NCBI GenBank assembly: GCA_017508825.1
Contig: JAFWRC010000173.1
Span: forward strand, 1-41,537
DNA from: Lachnospiraceae bacterium
GTDB taxonomy: Bacteria; Bacillota; Clostridia; Lachnospirales; Lachnospiraceae
DNA: 41,537 nt
Direction of reading: 5' to 3'
How positions within the stretch are numbered: position 1 is the stretch's first letter; each line of letters begins with the position of its first letter. Positions 16,001 through 23,835 of the stretch are shown piece after piece. Below the pieces are notes generated by a model, which worked only from the letters and a program-made list of their open reading frames with translations, made no database searches and was not told the DNA's origin. Position numbers and translations under genes: made by a program.

Positions 16001-16828
16001 ATGGAAAAGGTAAAAATCATAACAGCAAAAGATCTTTCGAAGACATTTTCGAATGAATCCGTACAGCAGCACGTGCTGAAAAATCTGAATCTGGATATCT
16101 ATAAGGGAGATTTCACCGTAGTCATGGGAAACTCCGGATCCGGCAAGAGTACACTGCTCTATGCGCTCTCCGGGATGGACCGGCCGACGCTGGGCTCGAT
16201 CACCTATTACGTGGATGATCCGAAGAAAAAGAAAGGCGCCGACGGGATCGAGATCGCGAAGTATTCCAATGACAGACTGGCGCTGTTCCGCAGAAATCAC
16301 GCGGGCTTTGTGTTTCAGCAGAATTACTTAAACGACTCCATGAGCGCGCTGGACAATGTGATGATCAGCGGGCTGCTAAAATCCAAAAACCGCAGGGAAC
16401 TGGCGAAGCGCGCGAAGGAACTGCTGGGACGCGTGGAGATCAGCGAGTCGGATGCAAGAAAGTTTCCGTCGCAGCTCTCCGGTGGTATGCAGCAGCGTGT
16501 TGCAGTGGTGCGTGGCGTGATCAACCGGCCGGAGGTGCTCTTTGCGGATGAGCCGACCGGCGCATTGAATTCGCAGAATACTACCAATGTGCTGGATATC
16601 TTTACGGAACTGAACCAGGACGGACAGAGTATCGTGATGGTAACGCATACGGTAGCGGCGGCAGAACGCGGCAACCGCATCATATATCTGGCGGACGGTG
16701 TGATCTCGGATATCTGTGATCTGGGACCGTATATCGGTGACTACAAAGATGAAAGCAATCCCAACATCGAAGAAGCGAAAGAACGGCATAAGAAACTGAA
16801 AGATTTCCTGCAGGCACAGGGCTGGTAA
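16001..16828 (+). CDS. ABC transporter ATPase, MacB/LolD-type
   Basis: A 275-residue cytoplasmic ATPase that powers the adjacent FtsX-like permease. Walker A is GNSGSGKST (43-51), the Q-loop lies in GFVFQQNY, the signature is LSGGMQQR near residue 160, Walker B is VLFADEPTGAL, and the switch histidine lies in VMVTHT. The FADEPTGALN run is typical of the MacB/LolD/BceA group. It carries a small extra C-terminal segment (about residues 235-275, Glu/Lys-rich). It begins 14 bases after the adaptor stop; the RBS (AAGGAAAA) is modest. Confidence 0.92.
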   Translation: MEKVKIITAKDLSKTFSNESVQQHVLKNLNLDIYKGDFTVVMGNSGSGKSTLLYALSGMDRPTLGSITYYVDDPKKKKGADGIEIAKYSNDRLALFRRNHAGFVFQQNYLNDSMSALDNVMISGLLKSKNRRELAKRAKELLGRVEISESDARKFPSQLSGGMQQRVAVVRGVINRPEVLFADEPTGALNSQNTTNVLDIFTELNQDGQSIVMVTHTVAAAERGNRIIYLADGVISDICDLGPYIGDYKDESNPNIEEAKERHKKLKDFLQAQGW

Positions 16829-16842
16829 AATAGAGGAAGAAC

Positions 16843-16890
16843 ATGTATCGATTATTTGTCATTGCAAAAAATAATATGAAAAAACAGTAG
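16843..16890 (+). other. Truncated natural start of the permease (15 codons ending in amber)
   Basis: AGAGGAAG is well spaced before an ATG at 16843. The frame reads MYRLFVIAKNNMKKQ, then TAG at 16888-16890, then continues in frame (GDMITFLLL) into the permease. This looks like the authentic cytoplasmic N-terminus of an FtsX-type permease interrupted by a single nonsense codon (a one-base change from AAG or CAG would restore it). It could also act as a short leader peptide. Confidence 0.7.
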
Positions 16891-16896
16891 GGTGAT

Positions 16897-19242
16897 ATGA
16901 TCACCTTCCTGCTCCTGACCTTTCTGGCAGCGCTGATGCTCTTTGACTGCGTGTCCGCTATGACCGGCATCGGAAATGTGCTGGATGCGAAATTTGAGGA
17001 GATCAACGGCGCGGATGTGATGCTCTATACTTCCGATACTACGGCTGCCCGCCGGATCTCGGAGAAGGCATTTGAGGAAAACGAGCATATCGCCGAGTAT
17101 GAAGTGACACCGCAGCTGGATATGATCGCAAAGTTCCGGAAAAAAGGTGAGAGGGACTTTAATTCCTACAATTTTTTCGTAGAGGCTTTTGATGAAGAAA
17201 AAAGCATTATGAATATTGAAAGGCCGGAGCGGAATCTGCTTCCCCGTGAAGTGCTCATTCCCTACAATATGAAAGGTGTCTTTACTGTCGGGGATGTGCT
17301 GCAGCTGAAGCTGGAGGATGACGTCTATGATTTCACCGTGGCCGGTTATCTGCAGGATCCGTATTTCTGCTCTACGATCAATATTTCGGTGTACTGCATC
17401 TGCCTGCACCGGGATGTGATGGATGAACTGGCGGATGAGCACCCGAATGTGGTGACAAGAGAAAACATTTTTAAAGGACGTCTCAGCGCAGCAGACAGGA
17501 AGGCCGGTTATCTGACGTCGGATCTGGAAAAAGAGATCGAGGATATCTATAAAGATGAGCGCGCCAAATATAACGGTGAGGGTTCTTTCGGGTATCTGCT
17601 GATCAACTGGGATATGATGAAGGGCGGATCTTCGTTCCTTCCGTTGATTATCATCGCCCTGATCCTGATCTTTGCAGTGCTGATCCTGGCGATCGCCATT
17701 GTGATCATTTCCTTCAGTATCGGCAATTTTATCCGAAAGAATATGAAGAATACCGGTATCCTGGAAGCCTGCGGCTATACAGTGAGTGAGCTTCGCTGGG
17801 CGCTTACGCTGCAGATCGCGATCGTGGCAGCCATCGGCAGTATTCTGGGCGTTGTGACGGGGATCCTGACGTTTGCTTCCTTCGGCAATATCATCAGCCT
17901 GGTGCTGGGGCTGTCCTGGAACCAGCCGGCCGATTATGTGACTGCAGCCGGGACGGTGTTCGGCATCGTATTGCTGATCGTATTGGTGGCCAGAATGGTC
18001 AGCCGGTCTTATAAAAAGGTCAGCGTTCTGGATGCGCTGCGAGGCGGGATCAATACGCACAATTTCCGGAAGAATTTCTTTCCGTTTGAAAAGAGTCCTT
18101 TTCCCATCCCGGTGGTACTGGCGCTGAAAGATACCTTTGGCGGACTGGGCAGAAACATATTGATGGTCTTTATCGTAACGCTGCTTGCGGTATCCACGCT
18201 GGTAGGCTTCGGTATGTATGAGAACTTTGGGACGGATCCGAACAAGATCATGGATATCATGAGTGTCGAAGTGGGGACGGCAATGGTAGATGATAATAGC
18301 GGCAGTCTGGATTACGGGGAACTGGGCGATGCGATGCGGCAGCTGGACAGTGTAGACTCCGTACTGGCTATTACCAATTATTCGCCGACGGTGGTAAAAG
18401 GCGACCGTGAAATGAATGTCAGTACATCCGCGTATGATGATGTGAAAAATACGAGAGCGACCAAGGTAGTGGAAGGAAGGATCCCGGAGAGTGACAATGA
18501 AGTGATGATCAGCACCGGTATTGCTAAGGACTTAAACCTTCGCGTCGGTGATGTGATCACGCTCAAGTATTCGGAAAATGAAGCAGATTATATGGTAGTT
18601 GGGATCAATCAGGCGCTGCAGAATATGGGACGCATGATGATCATCACGCTGGACGGGATCAAAAAAATCTATCCGTCGGAGCCGCATCCTGCATTCTATG
18701 TGTATGCGAAAGACCCGATCTCATACCGCACACTGGAAAGAGAGATCCTTACAATGGCGGATGAGGAAGGCTACGATATCACTGTGACGGATATGCAGGG
18801 ATTTATCAGCGGGACGGTGGATTCGGTCGTGATGGCGACCAGGATGCTGTGCATCGTCATCGTGTTCATCACCATCTTTGTCGTGATCTTTGTGGAGGCG
18901 CTGGTCATCCGGGCCAAGATCAGCAAAGAGTGGCACAATATGGGGGTCAGCAAAGCGCTGGGGCAGACGACCCGCGAACTGGTAACGCAGATCATGCTCT
19001 CCAATCTTCCGGCCATTGCCTGCGGCACACTGATCGGTGTAGTTCTGTCGCAGGAGCTCGGAAAAAGAGCGGTCAGCGCGGCATTCTCTCTCTTTGAGAT
19101 GAACGACATCGCTTTTCAGATCTCGCCGATCTGGATGTTCCTGACCGTAGCGGGCATCCTTCTGATCGCGGTCCTGACCGCCGGTTTCGAAGGTCTCAAG
19201 GTAAAACGCCTGATCCCGGTTGAGATGATCACAGAAGAGTAA
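16897..19242 (+). CDS. ABC transporter permease, FtsX-like, two FtsX domains
   Basis: As written, a 781-residue protein with eight predicted membrane helices: one at 1-25, an extracellular domain, three at about 247-368, one at about 420-440, a second extracellular domain, and three at about 648-768. This doubled FtsX plan is typical of Gram-positive export and lipid-extraction permeases. The frame is open further upstream to an ATG at 16843, but an amber codon interrupts at 16888, so translation probably restarts at 16897, helped by AGGGTG just before it. The restart removes 18 cytoplasmic residues before the first helix, probably tolerable, so I list it as a gene rather than a pseudogene. 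Its likely regulators follow. Confidence 0.82.
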   Translation: MITFLLLTFLAALMLFDCVSAMTGIGNVLDAKFEEINGADVMLYTSDTTAARRISEKAFEENEHIAEYEVTPQLDMIAKFRKKGERDFNSYNFFVEAFDEEKSIMNIERPERNLLPREVLIPYNMKGVFTVGDVLQLKLEDDVYDFTVAGYLQDPYFCSTINISVYCICLHRDVMDELADEHPNVVTRENIFKGRLSAADRKAGYLTSDLEKEIEDIYKDERAKYNGEGSFGYLLINWDMMKGGSSFLPLIIIALILIFAVLILAIAIVIISFSIGNFIRKNMKNTGILEACGYTVSELRWALTLQIAIVAAIGSILGVVTGILTFASFGNIISLVLGLSWNQPADYVTAAGTVFGIVLLIVLVARMVSRSYKKVSVLDALRGGINTHNFRKNFFPFEKSPFPIPVVLALKDTFGGLGRNILMVFIVTLLAVSTLVGFGMYENFGTDPNKIMDIMSVEVGTAMVDDNSGSLDYGELGDAMRQLDSVDSVLAITNYSPTVVKGDREMNVSTSAYDDVKNTRATKVVEGRIPESDNEVMISTGIAKDLNLRVGDVITLKYSENEADYMVVGINQALQNMGRMMIITLDGIKKIYPSEPHPAFYVYAKDPISYRTLEREILTMADEEGYDITVTDMQGFISGTVDSVVMATRMLCIVIVFITIFVVIFVEALVIRAKISKEWHNMGVSKALGQTTRELVTQIMLSNLPAIACGTLIGVVLSQELGKRAVSAAFSLFEMNDIAFQISPIWMFLTVAGILLIAVLTAGFEGLKVKRLIPVEMITEE

Positions 19243-19401
19243 AAATCAGCCTGAAGCACTTGCTGCTGAAGGCGTACGAAAATGAAATGGTATCAAAGGC
19301 AGTCTGCCATTTGCGAAGCAAATTATAATTGCAGACTGCCTGATCTGTCCGAACCCGAAGGTCGGACAGATCACGGAAGAGTAAAAATCAGCCGGAAGCA
19401 C
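19227..19401 (+). repeat. 33-bp direct repeat flanking two palindromes
   Basis: Bases 19227-19259, spanning the permease's last codons and stop, recur at 19369-19401 with two mismatches, 142 bp apart. Between them lie two inverted repeats: GGCAGTCTGC with GCAGACTGCC (19331-19340), and GATCTGTCCGA with TCGGACAGATC. It looks like a local duplication or the footprint of a palindromic insertion. Confidence 0.7.
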
Positions 19402-19403
19402 AA

Positions 19404-19433
19404 TTGGACTTTATATCTGAAATTTGGTAAAAT
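19404..19433 (+). promoter_or_regulatory. Candidate promoter for the two-component pair
   Basis: TTGGAC (19404-19409) and TAAAAT (19428-19433) are 18 bp apart, directly after the second copy of the direct repeat. Start would be near 19440. Confidence 0.45.
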
Positions 19434-19463
19434 ACCCTCATAGATTTTTCAGGAGGGGGAATT

Positions 19464-20180
19464 ATGCACTACGATTGTCTGATCGTGGATGACGAGATCG
19501 AACTGGCCAGGATGACGGCCGAGTATTTCGAGATGTTTGATGTAAAGACGCAGTATGTGGAAAGTGCTGCGTCTTGTTTTGATTTTCTGGAACAGAACGA
19601 TGTGGATCTGATCCTGCTGGATATCAATCTGGGAGACGGTTCCGGTTTTGACGTATGCAAGAAAGTCCGCGAGGAGTACAAGCTTCCGATCCTGTTTATC
19701 AGCGCAAGACAGAGCGATGATGATGTGCTGATCGCCTTAAGCATCGGCGGAGATGATTATGTCAAGAAACCATACAGCCTGGCGGTACTGCTGGCAAAGG
19801 TCAAGATCCAGCTGAAAAAGGCGGAAGAACTGCGGCAGCTGATGACTCTGGAAAATCCGCCGGCGGCGATCATAAAGGAGGAACAGCCGGTCTCTCCCGG
19901 AAATTTTGCGCTGGATGAACCGACCATGTCCGTGATCGTAAAGGGGCAGCGCATCGGCCTGAAGGCGAAAGAGTTTGCTCTTCTGAAATGCCTGTACGAT
20001 CACAAAAATACGATCGTGACCAAGGATGCCCTGTTTGAAGAGGTCTGGGGCGATAAGTTTTATTCGGATGGCACGCTCAATGTGCATATCCGGAAACTGC
20101 GTGAAAAACTGGAGAAGGACCCGAACAACCCGGATCTGATCAAGACCGTCTGGGGCACGGGGTATATACTGGAATTATGA
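19464..20180 (+). CDS. Response regulator, OmpR family
   Basis: A 238-residue transcription factor. The receiver domain (about 1-120) has Asp9/Asp10, phospho-acceptor Asp53 (LILLDINLGDG), and the conserved Lys in YVKKPYS. A short linker leads to a winged-helix DNA-binding domain (about 140-238) with LKAKEFALLKCLYDH, VWGDKFYSDGTLNVHIRKLR and the terminal WGTGYIL. It overlaps the kinase gene by 4 bases (ATGA), showing translational coupling. It probably regulates the efflux operon just upstream, as in many antibiotic-sensing systems of Firmicutes. The RBS is strong (AGGAGGGGG). Confidence 0.93.
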   Translation: MHYDCLIVDDEIELARMTAEYFEMFDVKTQYVESAASCFDFLEQNDVDLILLDINLGDGSGFDVCKKVREEYKLPILFISARQSDDDVLIALSIGGDDYVKKPYSLAVLLAKVKIQLKKAEELRQLMTLENPPAAIIKEEQPVSPGNFALDEPTMSVIVKGQRIGLKAKEFALLKCLYDHKNTIVTKDALFEEVWGDKFYSDGTLNVHIRKLREKLEKDPNNPDLIKTVWGTGYILEL

Positions 20181-21322
20181 AACGGATACGAATGATAGCG
20201 GGGCTGTATACCTTGCTGATGCTGGGGGTCTTTTGCGTGATCTGGAAACTGCATCACGATATGCGTTTTGCGATGGCAGCACCGGATACGTATACGGATG
20301 AACAGCTGCAGATCTATAAGCAGATCTGGGATGTGGTGAGCGCATCGACGGAGCAGTACCAGGGACAGGTGTTCCGGTATGTGCTGATCCTGTGGGTGAT
20401 CATGCTCCTGGTCGGTTATCTGCTGCTGTTTTTTGTATATCAATCGGAGATACGGCCGATGCTGCATTTGCAGCGGTATGCTACGGATATCGCCAAGGGG
20501 AATCTGGATGTAGCGCTGCCGATGCAGAAGAACAGCAGTTTCGTGAGCTTTATCGAAAGCTTTGATCTGATGCGCGAGCAGCTGAAAGAGTCCAGACAGC
20601 GTGAAATGGAAGCAGAGAATGCGAAACGCCAGATGATGGCAGAACTGAGCCACGATCTGAAAACGCCCATCGCTACCATACAGGCGACCTGCGAGGTGCT
20701 GCAGATGCAGATCCTGAAGCAGAAAAAAGCAGGAGCGGATACGGAACAGATCCCGGGGCTGGAGGAGAAACTGGATATCATCACGAATAAAGCAGAAACG
20801 ATCAATGAGCTGATACAGAGCGTATTAAATGCAACGATCGATGATCTGGAAGAGGTCCGGGTAAATGTCGGAGAATATGCATCGCCGCTGATCGAAGGGT
20901 TTGTCCGGCAACTGACGGAGTACGGAAATATCATCATAGAGAACGCTGTTCCCGAGTGTCTGGTCTATATGGACAAGCTGCGTATGGAGCAGGTGATCGA
21001 CAATATTGTAGGGAATTCCTATAAGTATGCCGGAACGGATATTCATGTTGCGTTTTCGGAAACGGAAACGATGCCGGCGCCGGATGGGAAAAAGAACCGC
21101 TTTTTACGCATCACGATCAAGGACAGCGGCCCGGGGGTACCTCCGGAGGATCTGCCGTTGATCGTGCAGAAGTATTACCGCGGAAAAAATGCCGGGGACG
21201 CAAGTGGTTACGGCCTCGGCATGTATCTGGTAAAATGGTATATGGAAAAAATGAACGGCGGTATGGAATATTATAACGATGACGGTTTTACCGTGGAGCT
21301 TTTAGTGAAAAAAGTTTCGTAA
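20177..21322 (+). CDS. Sensor histidine kinase
   Basis: A 381-residue membrane kinase and partner of the OmpR-type regulator. Helix 1 is at about residues 5-24 and helix 2 at about 71-93, with only about 45 residues outside, so it likely senses within the membrane or through the transporter. A HAMP-like stretch follows. The phospho-acceptor is His159 in AELSHDLKTPIA. The ATPase domain has the N box NIVGNSYKYAG, G1 box DSGPGVPP and G2 box GYGLGMYLVKWY. Its 3' end overlaps the convergent MATE gene by 52 bases. A small extracytoplasmic loop plus a neighbouring ABC exporter resembles BceS-like flux-sensing arrangements, but this is inference. Confidence 0.92.
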   Translation: MKRIRMIAGLYTLLMLGVFCVIWKLHHDMRFAMAAPDTYTDEQLQIYKQIWDVVSASTEQYQGQVFRYVLILWVIMLLVGYLLLFFVYQSEIRPMLHLQRYATDIAKGNLDVALPMQKNSSFVSFIESFDLMREQLKESRQREMEAENAKRQMMAELSHDLKTPIATIQATCEVLQMQILKQKKAGADTEQIPGLEEKLDIITNKAETINELIQSVLNATIDDLEEVRVNVGEYASPLIEGFVRQLTEYGNIIIENAVPECLVYMDKLRMEQVIDNIVGNSYKYAGTDIHVAFSETETMPAPDGKKNRFLRITIKDSGPGVPPEDLPLIVQKYYRGKNAGDASGYGLGMYLVKWYMEKMNGGMEYYNDDGFTVELLVKKVS

Positions 21323-22701
21323 AATTTTGTTTTTTTTCCTGCGGCATCGATGACAATCTGATTCTTCCGTACGAAATAGCTCCGGTACCGGAGATAAGCC
21401 GTGTAGGCGCTTAAGCACCATACCACACCGGAAGAGATCCAGATGCCGGCAGCATCGCAGTCCATATAGGTGGTCAATAGGATCGGGAAGGTGAAACGTC
21501 CGATCACTTCCACGATACCGTTGATCAGCTGGAACATGGCATCACCGATACCGGTGAGCACGCCGCGGATCACATAGATCATGCCGAGGGCCATATAGAA
21601 CATACTGGTGATCTGCAGACCGATGGTTGCCAGGGTAATGATATACGGGCTTTCGTCGGCGTCCAGAAACAGAGAGGCGATGGAACGGCCGAAGAACTGC
21701 ATTACCACGATCAGGATACAGGAAAGCACGAGCAAGATGATCGTGCCGGTCTTGTAACCTTCGTAGACACGATCCGTTCTTTTGGCACCGTAGTTCTGGC
21801 CGCAGAAGGTGGAAAGAGAAGCGCCCAGGGTCATATACGGCTGATGGATCAGCTGCTCGATGCGGTTGGTGGTCGTAAAGGCGGTCGCTACCGAGGAACC
21901 GAAGGAGTTGACCACACGCTGCAGCGCCATCGAAGAGATGGCGATCAGGCTGAACTGCATGGACATCGGCACGCCCAGACGCACGACTTTGCGGATCATA
22001 TTGCGGTCGATGGCAAAATCACTCTTTTTGAAACGGAAATACGGATTTCTGCGGGTGGCATAAACCGCGCAGGTGATGACGGAGATGAACTGCGCCATAA
22101 GTGTGGCCAGCGCAGCACCGGCAACGCCCATCGGGATCACGCATACAAACAGGATATCCAGCACCACGTTTACGATAGTCGAAAAGATCAAAAAATACAG
22201 CGGGGATTTGGAATCACCCAGGGCACGCAGTACAGACGACAGGTAGTTGTAGAGCGAAACGAACAAAAGTCCGCAGCACATAAAACGTACATACAGGGTA
22301 GCATCCGCCATAAACTCCGGCGGCGTATCCAGAAGACGCAGTAAAGACGGCGAAAGCACAAACGCCAGAGCGCCGATGATCATCGGTACGACCAGCATGA
22401 TCAGACCGGTATTGATGATGCACTTTTTTACACTTTCATCGTCGTGCGCGCCGAAAAACTGGGAGGTCACGATACCGCCGCCGTTTCCGACGCCGTTACA
22501 CAGGGCGAAGAACAAAAAGGTTATGGATGATGTGGCGCCGATCGCCCCGAAGGCGTCCGGGCCGACAAAGTTGCCGACGATGATGGAATCGGCAAGATTG
22601 TATACCTGCTGAAAGAGATTGCCGATCAGCATCGGCAGCGCAAAGAGCAGGATATGTTTTGCAGGACTGCCTGTGGTCATATCAGTGATATTATTTTTCA
22701 T
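21271..22701 (-). CDS. MATE-family multidrug exporter
   Basis: A 476-residue, 12-helix antiporter in the MatE family, which expels cationic drugs or metabolites using sodium or proton gradients. It opens with ITDMTTGSPAKHILLFALPMLIGNLFQQVYNL, broken by typical family residues, and the two halves repeat the MatE pattern (ADSIIVGNFVG; LGASLSTFCGQNYGA). GGAGAT is well placed before the ATG. The last 17 codons overlap the 3' end of the histidine kinase gene on the other strand. It is divergent from the AraC regulator, which may control it. Substrate is unknown. Confidence 0.9.
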   Translation of the reverse strand: MKNNITDMTTGSPAKHILLFALPMLIGNLFQQVYNLADSIIVGNFVGPDAFGAIGATSSITFLFFALCNGVGNGGGIVTSQFFGAHDDESVKKCIINTGLIMLVVPMIIGALAFVLSPSLLRLLDTPPEFMADATLYVRFMCCGLLFVSLYNYLSSVLRALGDSKSPLYFLIFSTIVNVVLDILFVCVIPMGVAGAALATLMAQFISVITCAVYATRRNPYFRFKKSDFAIDRNMIRKVVRLGVPMSMQFSLIAISSMALQRVVNSFGSSVATAFTTTNRIEQLIHQPYMTLGASLSTFCGQNYGAKRTDRVYEGYKTGTIILLVLSCILIVVMQFFGRSIASLFLDADESPYIITLATIGLQITSMFYMALGMIYVIRGVLTGIGDAMFQLINGIVEVIGRFTFPILLTTYMDCDAAGIWISSGVVWCLSAYTAYLRYRSYFVRKNQIVIDAAGKKTKFYETFFTKSSTVKPSSL

Positions 22702-22743
22702 AGGTTTATCTCCTTAATTCTTGCTATCGGTGTATATTATGGA

Positions 22744-22774
22744 TTATAATCTGTGCTATAGGAGATACCATCTC
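22744..22774 (-). promoter_or_regulatory. Control region upstream of the MATE gene
   Basis: On the minus strand a TATAAT box (plus-strand 22744-22749) precedes the MATE gene, and an inverted repeat GAGAT-ACC-ATCTC lies at 22762-22774, in the position of a -35 box. No good -35 hexamer is seen, so an activator or repressor, perhaps the divergent AraC protein, may bind the dyad. Confidence 0.35.
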
Positions 22775-22874
22775 ATCAATTGACGGAATGCTTATCATTT
22801 TTTGACATGTTGTCTTGTATCACCTGGCGATTTTGTGAAAAATACATAAAAAATAAGTATAACGGGGGGGAATT

Positions 22875-23774
22875 ATGGACTACAGTACTTATGAGATTTA
22901 TGATTTTGATCATGCAAGCGCATTCAATATGTCTACGGGTTATAAGGAACGCAGCTATCCGATGCACTGGCATTCTTACGGGGAAATCCTGCTGGTAGGA
23001 CCCGGGGAGACCAACATTTATAAAGTAGGTAAAAACACGTACCATCTCGTGCCGGATGACCTGGTGCTGGTATGGCCGATGGAAACCCATGAGATCGTGG
23101 ATGCGGACCGGGAGAAGTCGCTGGTGATCCAGTTTTCCAACGGCTTTATCAATTCTCTCTTTGATCTGCAGAGGATCATGCACCTGTATCGGAACGTGCA
23201 TGTCATCTGTGTTATCGCGCATCCGGAGCTGGCGGCAAAACTGAAGGTGATCACGCTGAAGATGAAAGAAATCTTTTATTCGGACCGCTCTGACAAAGAG
23301 ATCCGCTGCTGCATGCTGCTGATGGAGTTTATGCTGCTTCTGGATGAATACCGCAGGGAACTGGCGCCGGAACTGAATGATGAAGAGACTTACGGCTATA
23401 CGGATGATGTGATGCGGCGCATGATGCAGGTGTCCGATTATATTAAGAACAATCTGACCGCGGATGATCTGTCGCAGGCTGCGATGGCGGAGATGGCGGG
23501 GATCAGCCGGGATTATTTTTCCAGGATCTTTAAGAATGTTACGGGGATGAATTACAGCAAGTGGCTGAATATGATACGAATGGAGAAGGCCTCCGAACTG
23601 CTGACGCAGGAAGGAAGAACGCTGACGGAGATCGCAATGCTGTCCGGATTTCAGAGTATTCCGAGCTTTAACCGGGTATTCCGTGAGGAAAAAGGCATGG
23701 CTCCCGGGGAATACAGGGCGCTGTTTGCCGGAGGAAAAAACGAAAAACGGAAGAAGACGAAAGATCCTGTGTGA
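22875..23774 (+). CDS. AraC-family transcriptional regulator with cupin domain
   Basis: A 299-residue regulator. The N-terminal cupin (about 15-110) has the metal/ligand pattern YPMHWHSYGEILLV and a GxNT.KVG turn. Two helix-turn-helix units occupy about 195-295: LSQAAMAEMAGISRDYFSRIFK and LTEIAMLSGFQSIPSFNRVFRE, separated by the usual linker helix. Such proteins usually activate sugar or stress genes on binding a small ligand. It is divergent from the MATE exporter with 173 bases between starts, so that gene is the leading candidate target. The RBS is a run of Gs (22863-22869). The C-terminal tail is Lys-rich. Confidence 0.9.
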   Translation: MDYSTYEIYDFDHASAFNMSTGYKERSYPMHWHSYGEILLVGPGETNIYKVGKNTYHLVPDDLVLVWPMETHEIVDADREKSLVIQFSNGFINSLFDLQRIMHLYRNVHVICVIAHPELAAKLKVITLKMKEIFYSDRSDKEIRCCMLLMEFMLLLDEYRRELAPELNDEETYGYTDDVMRRMMQVSDYIKNNLTADDLSQAAMAEMAGISRDYFSRIFKNVTGMNYSKWLNMIRMEKASELLTQEGRTLTEIAMLSGFQSIPSFNRVFREEKGMAPGEYRALFAGGKNEKRKKTKDPV

Positions 23775-23786
23775 TCAACAAATAGC

Positions 23787-23815
23787 TTGCCAAAAAGGTT
23801 GCCAGGCTTTAAAAT
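23787..23815 (+). promoter_or_regulatory. Promoter of the EAL / radical SAM operon
   Basis: TTGCCA (23787-23792) and TAAAAT (23810-23815) are 17 bp apart. The start site near 23822 would leave a very short leader for the ATG at 23836, or about 85 bases for the alternative ATG at 23908. Confidence 0.5.
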
Positions 23816-23835
23816 GGTAATTTGAGGTAGTGTTT

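Noticed and set aside
16843..19242. Calling the FtsX-like permease a pseudogene because of the amber codon.
   Set aside because: Only one stop occurs, before the first membrane helix, and a restart ATG with a Shine-Dalgarno-like site follows; the rest is intact.
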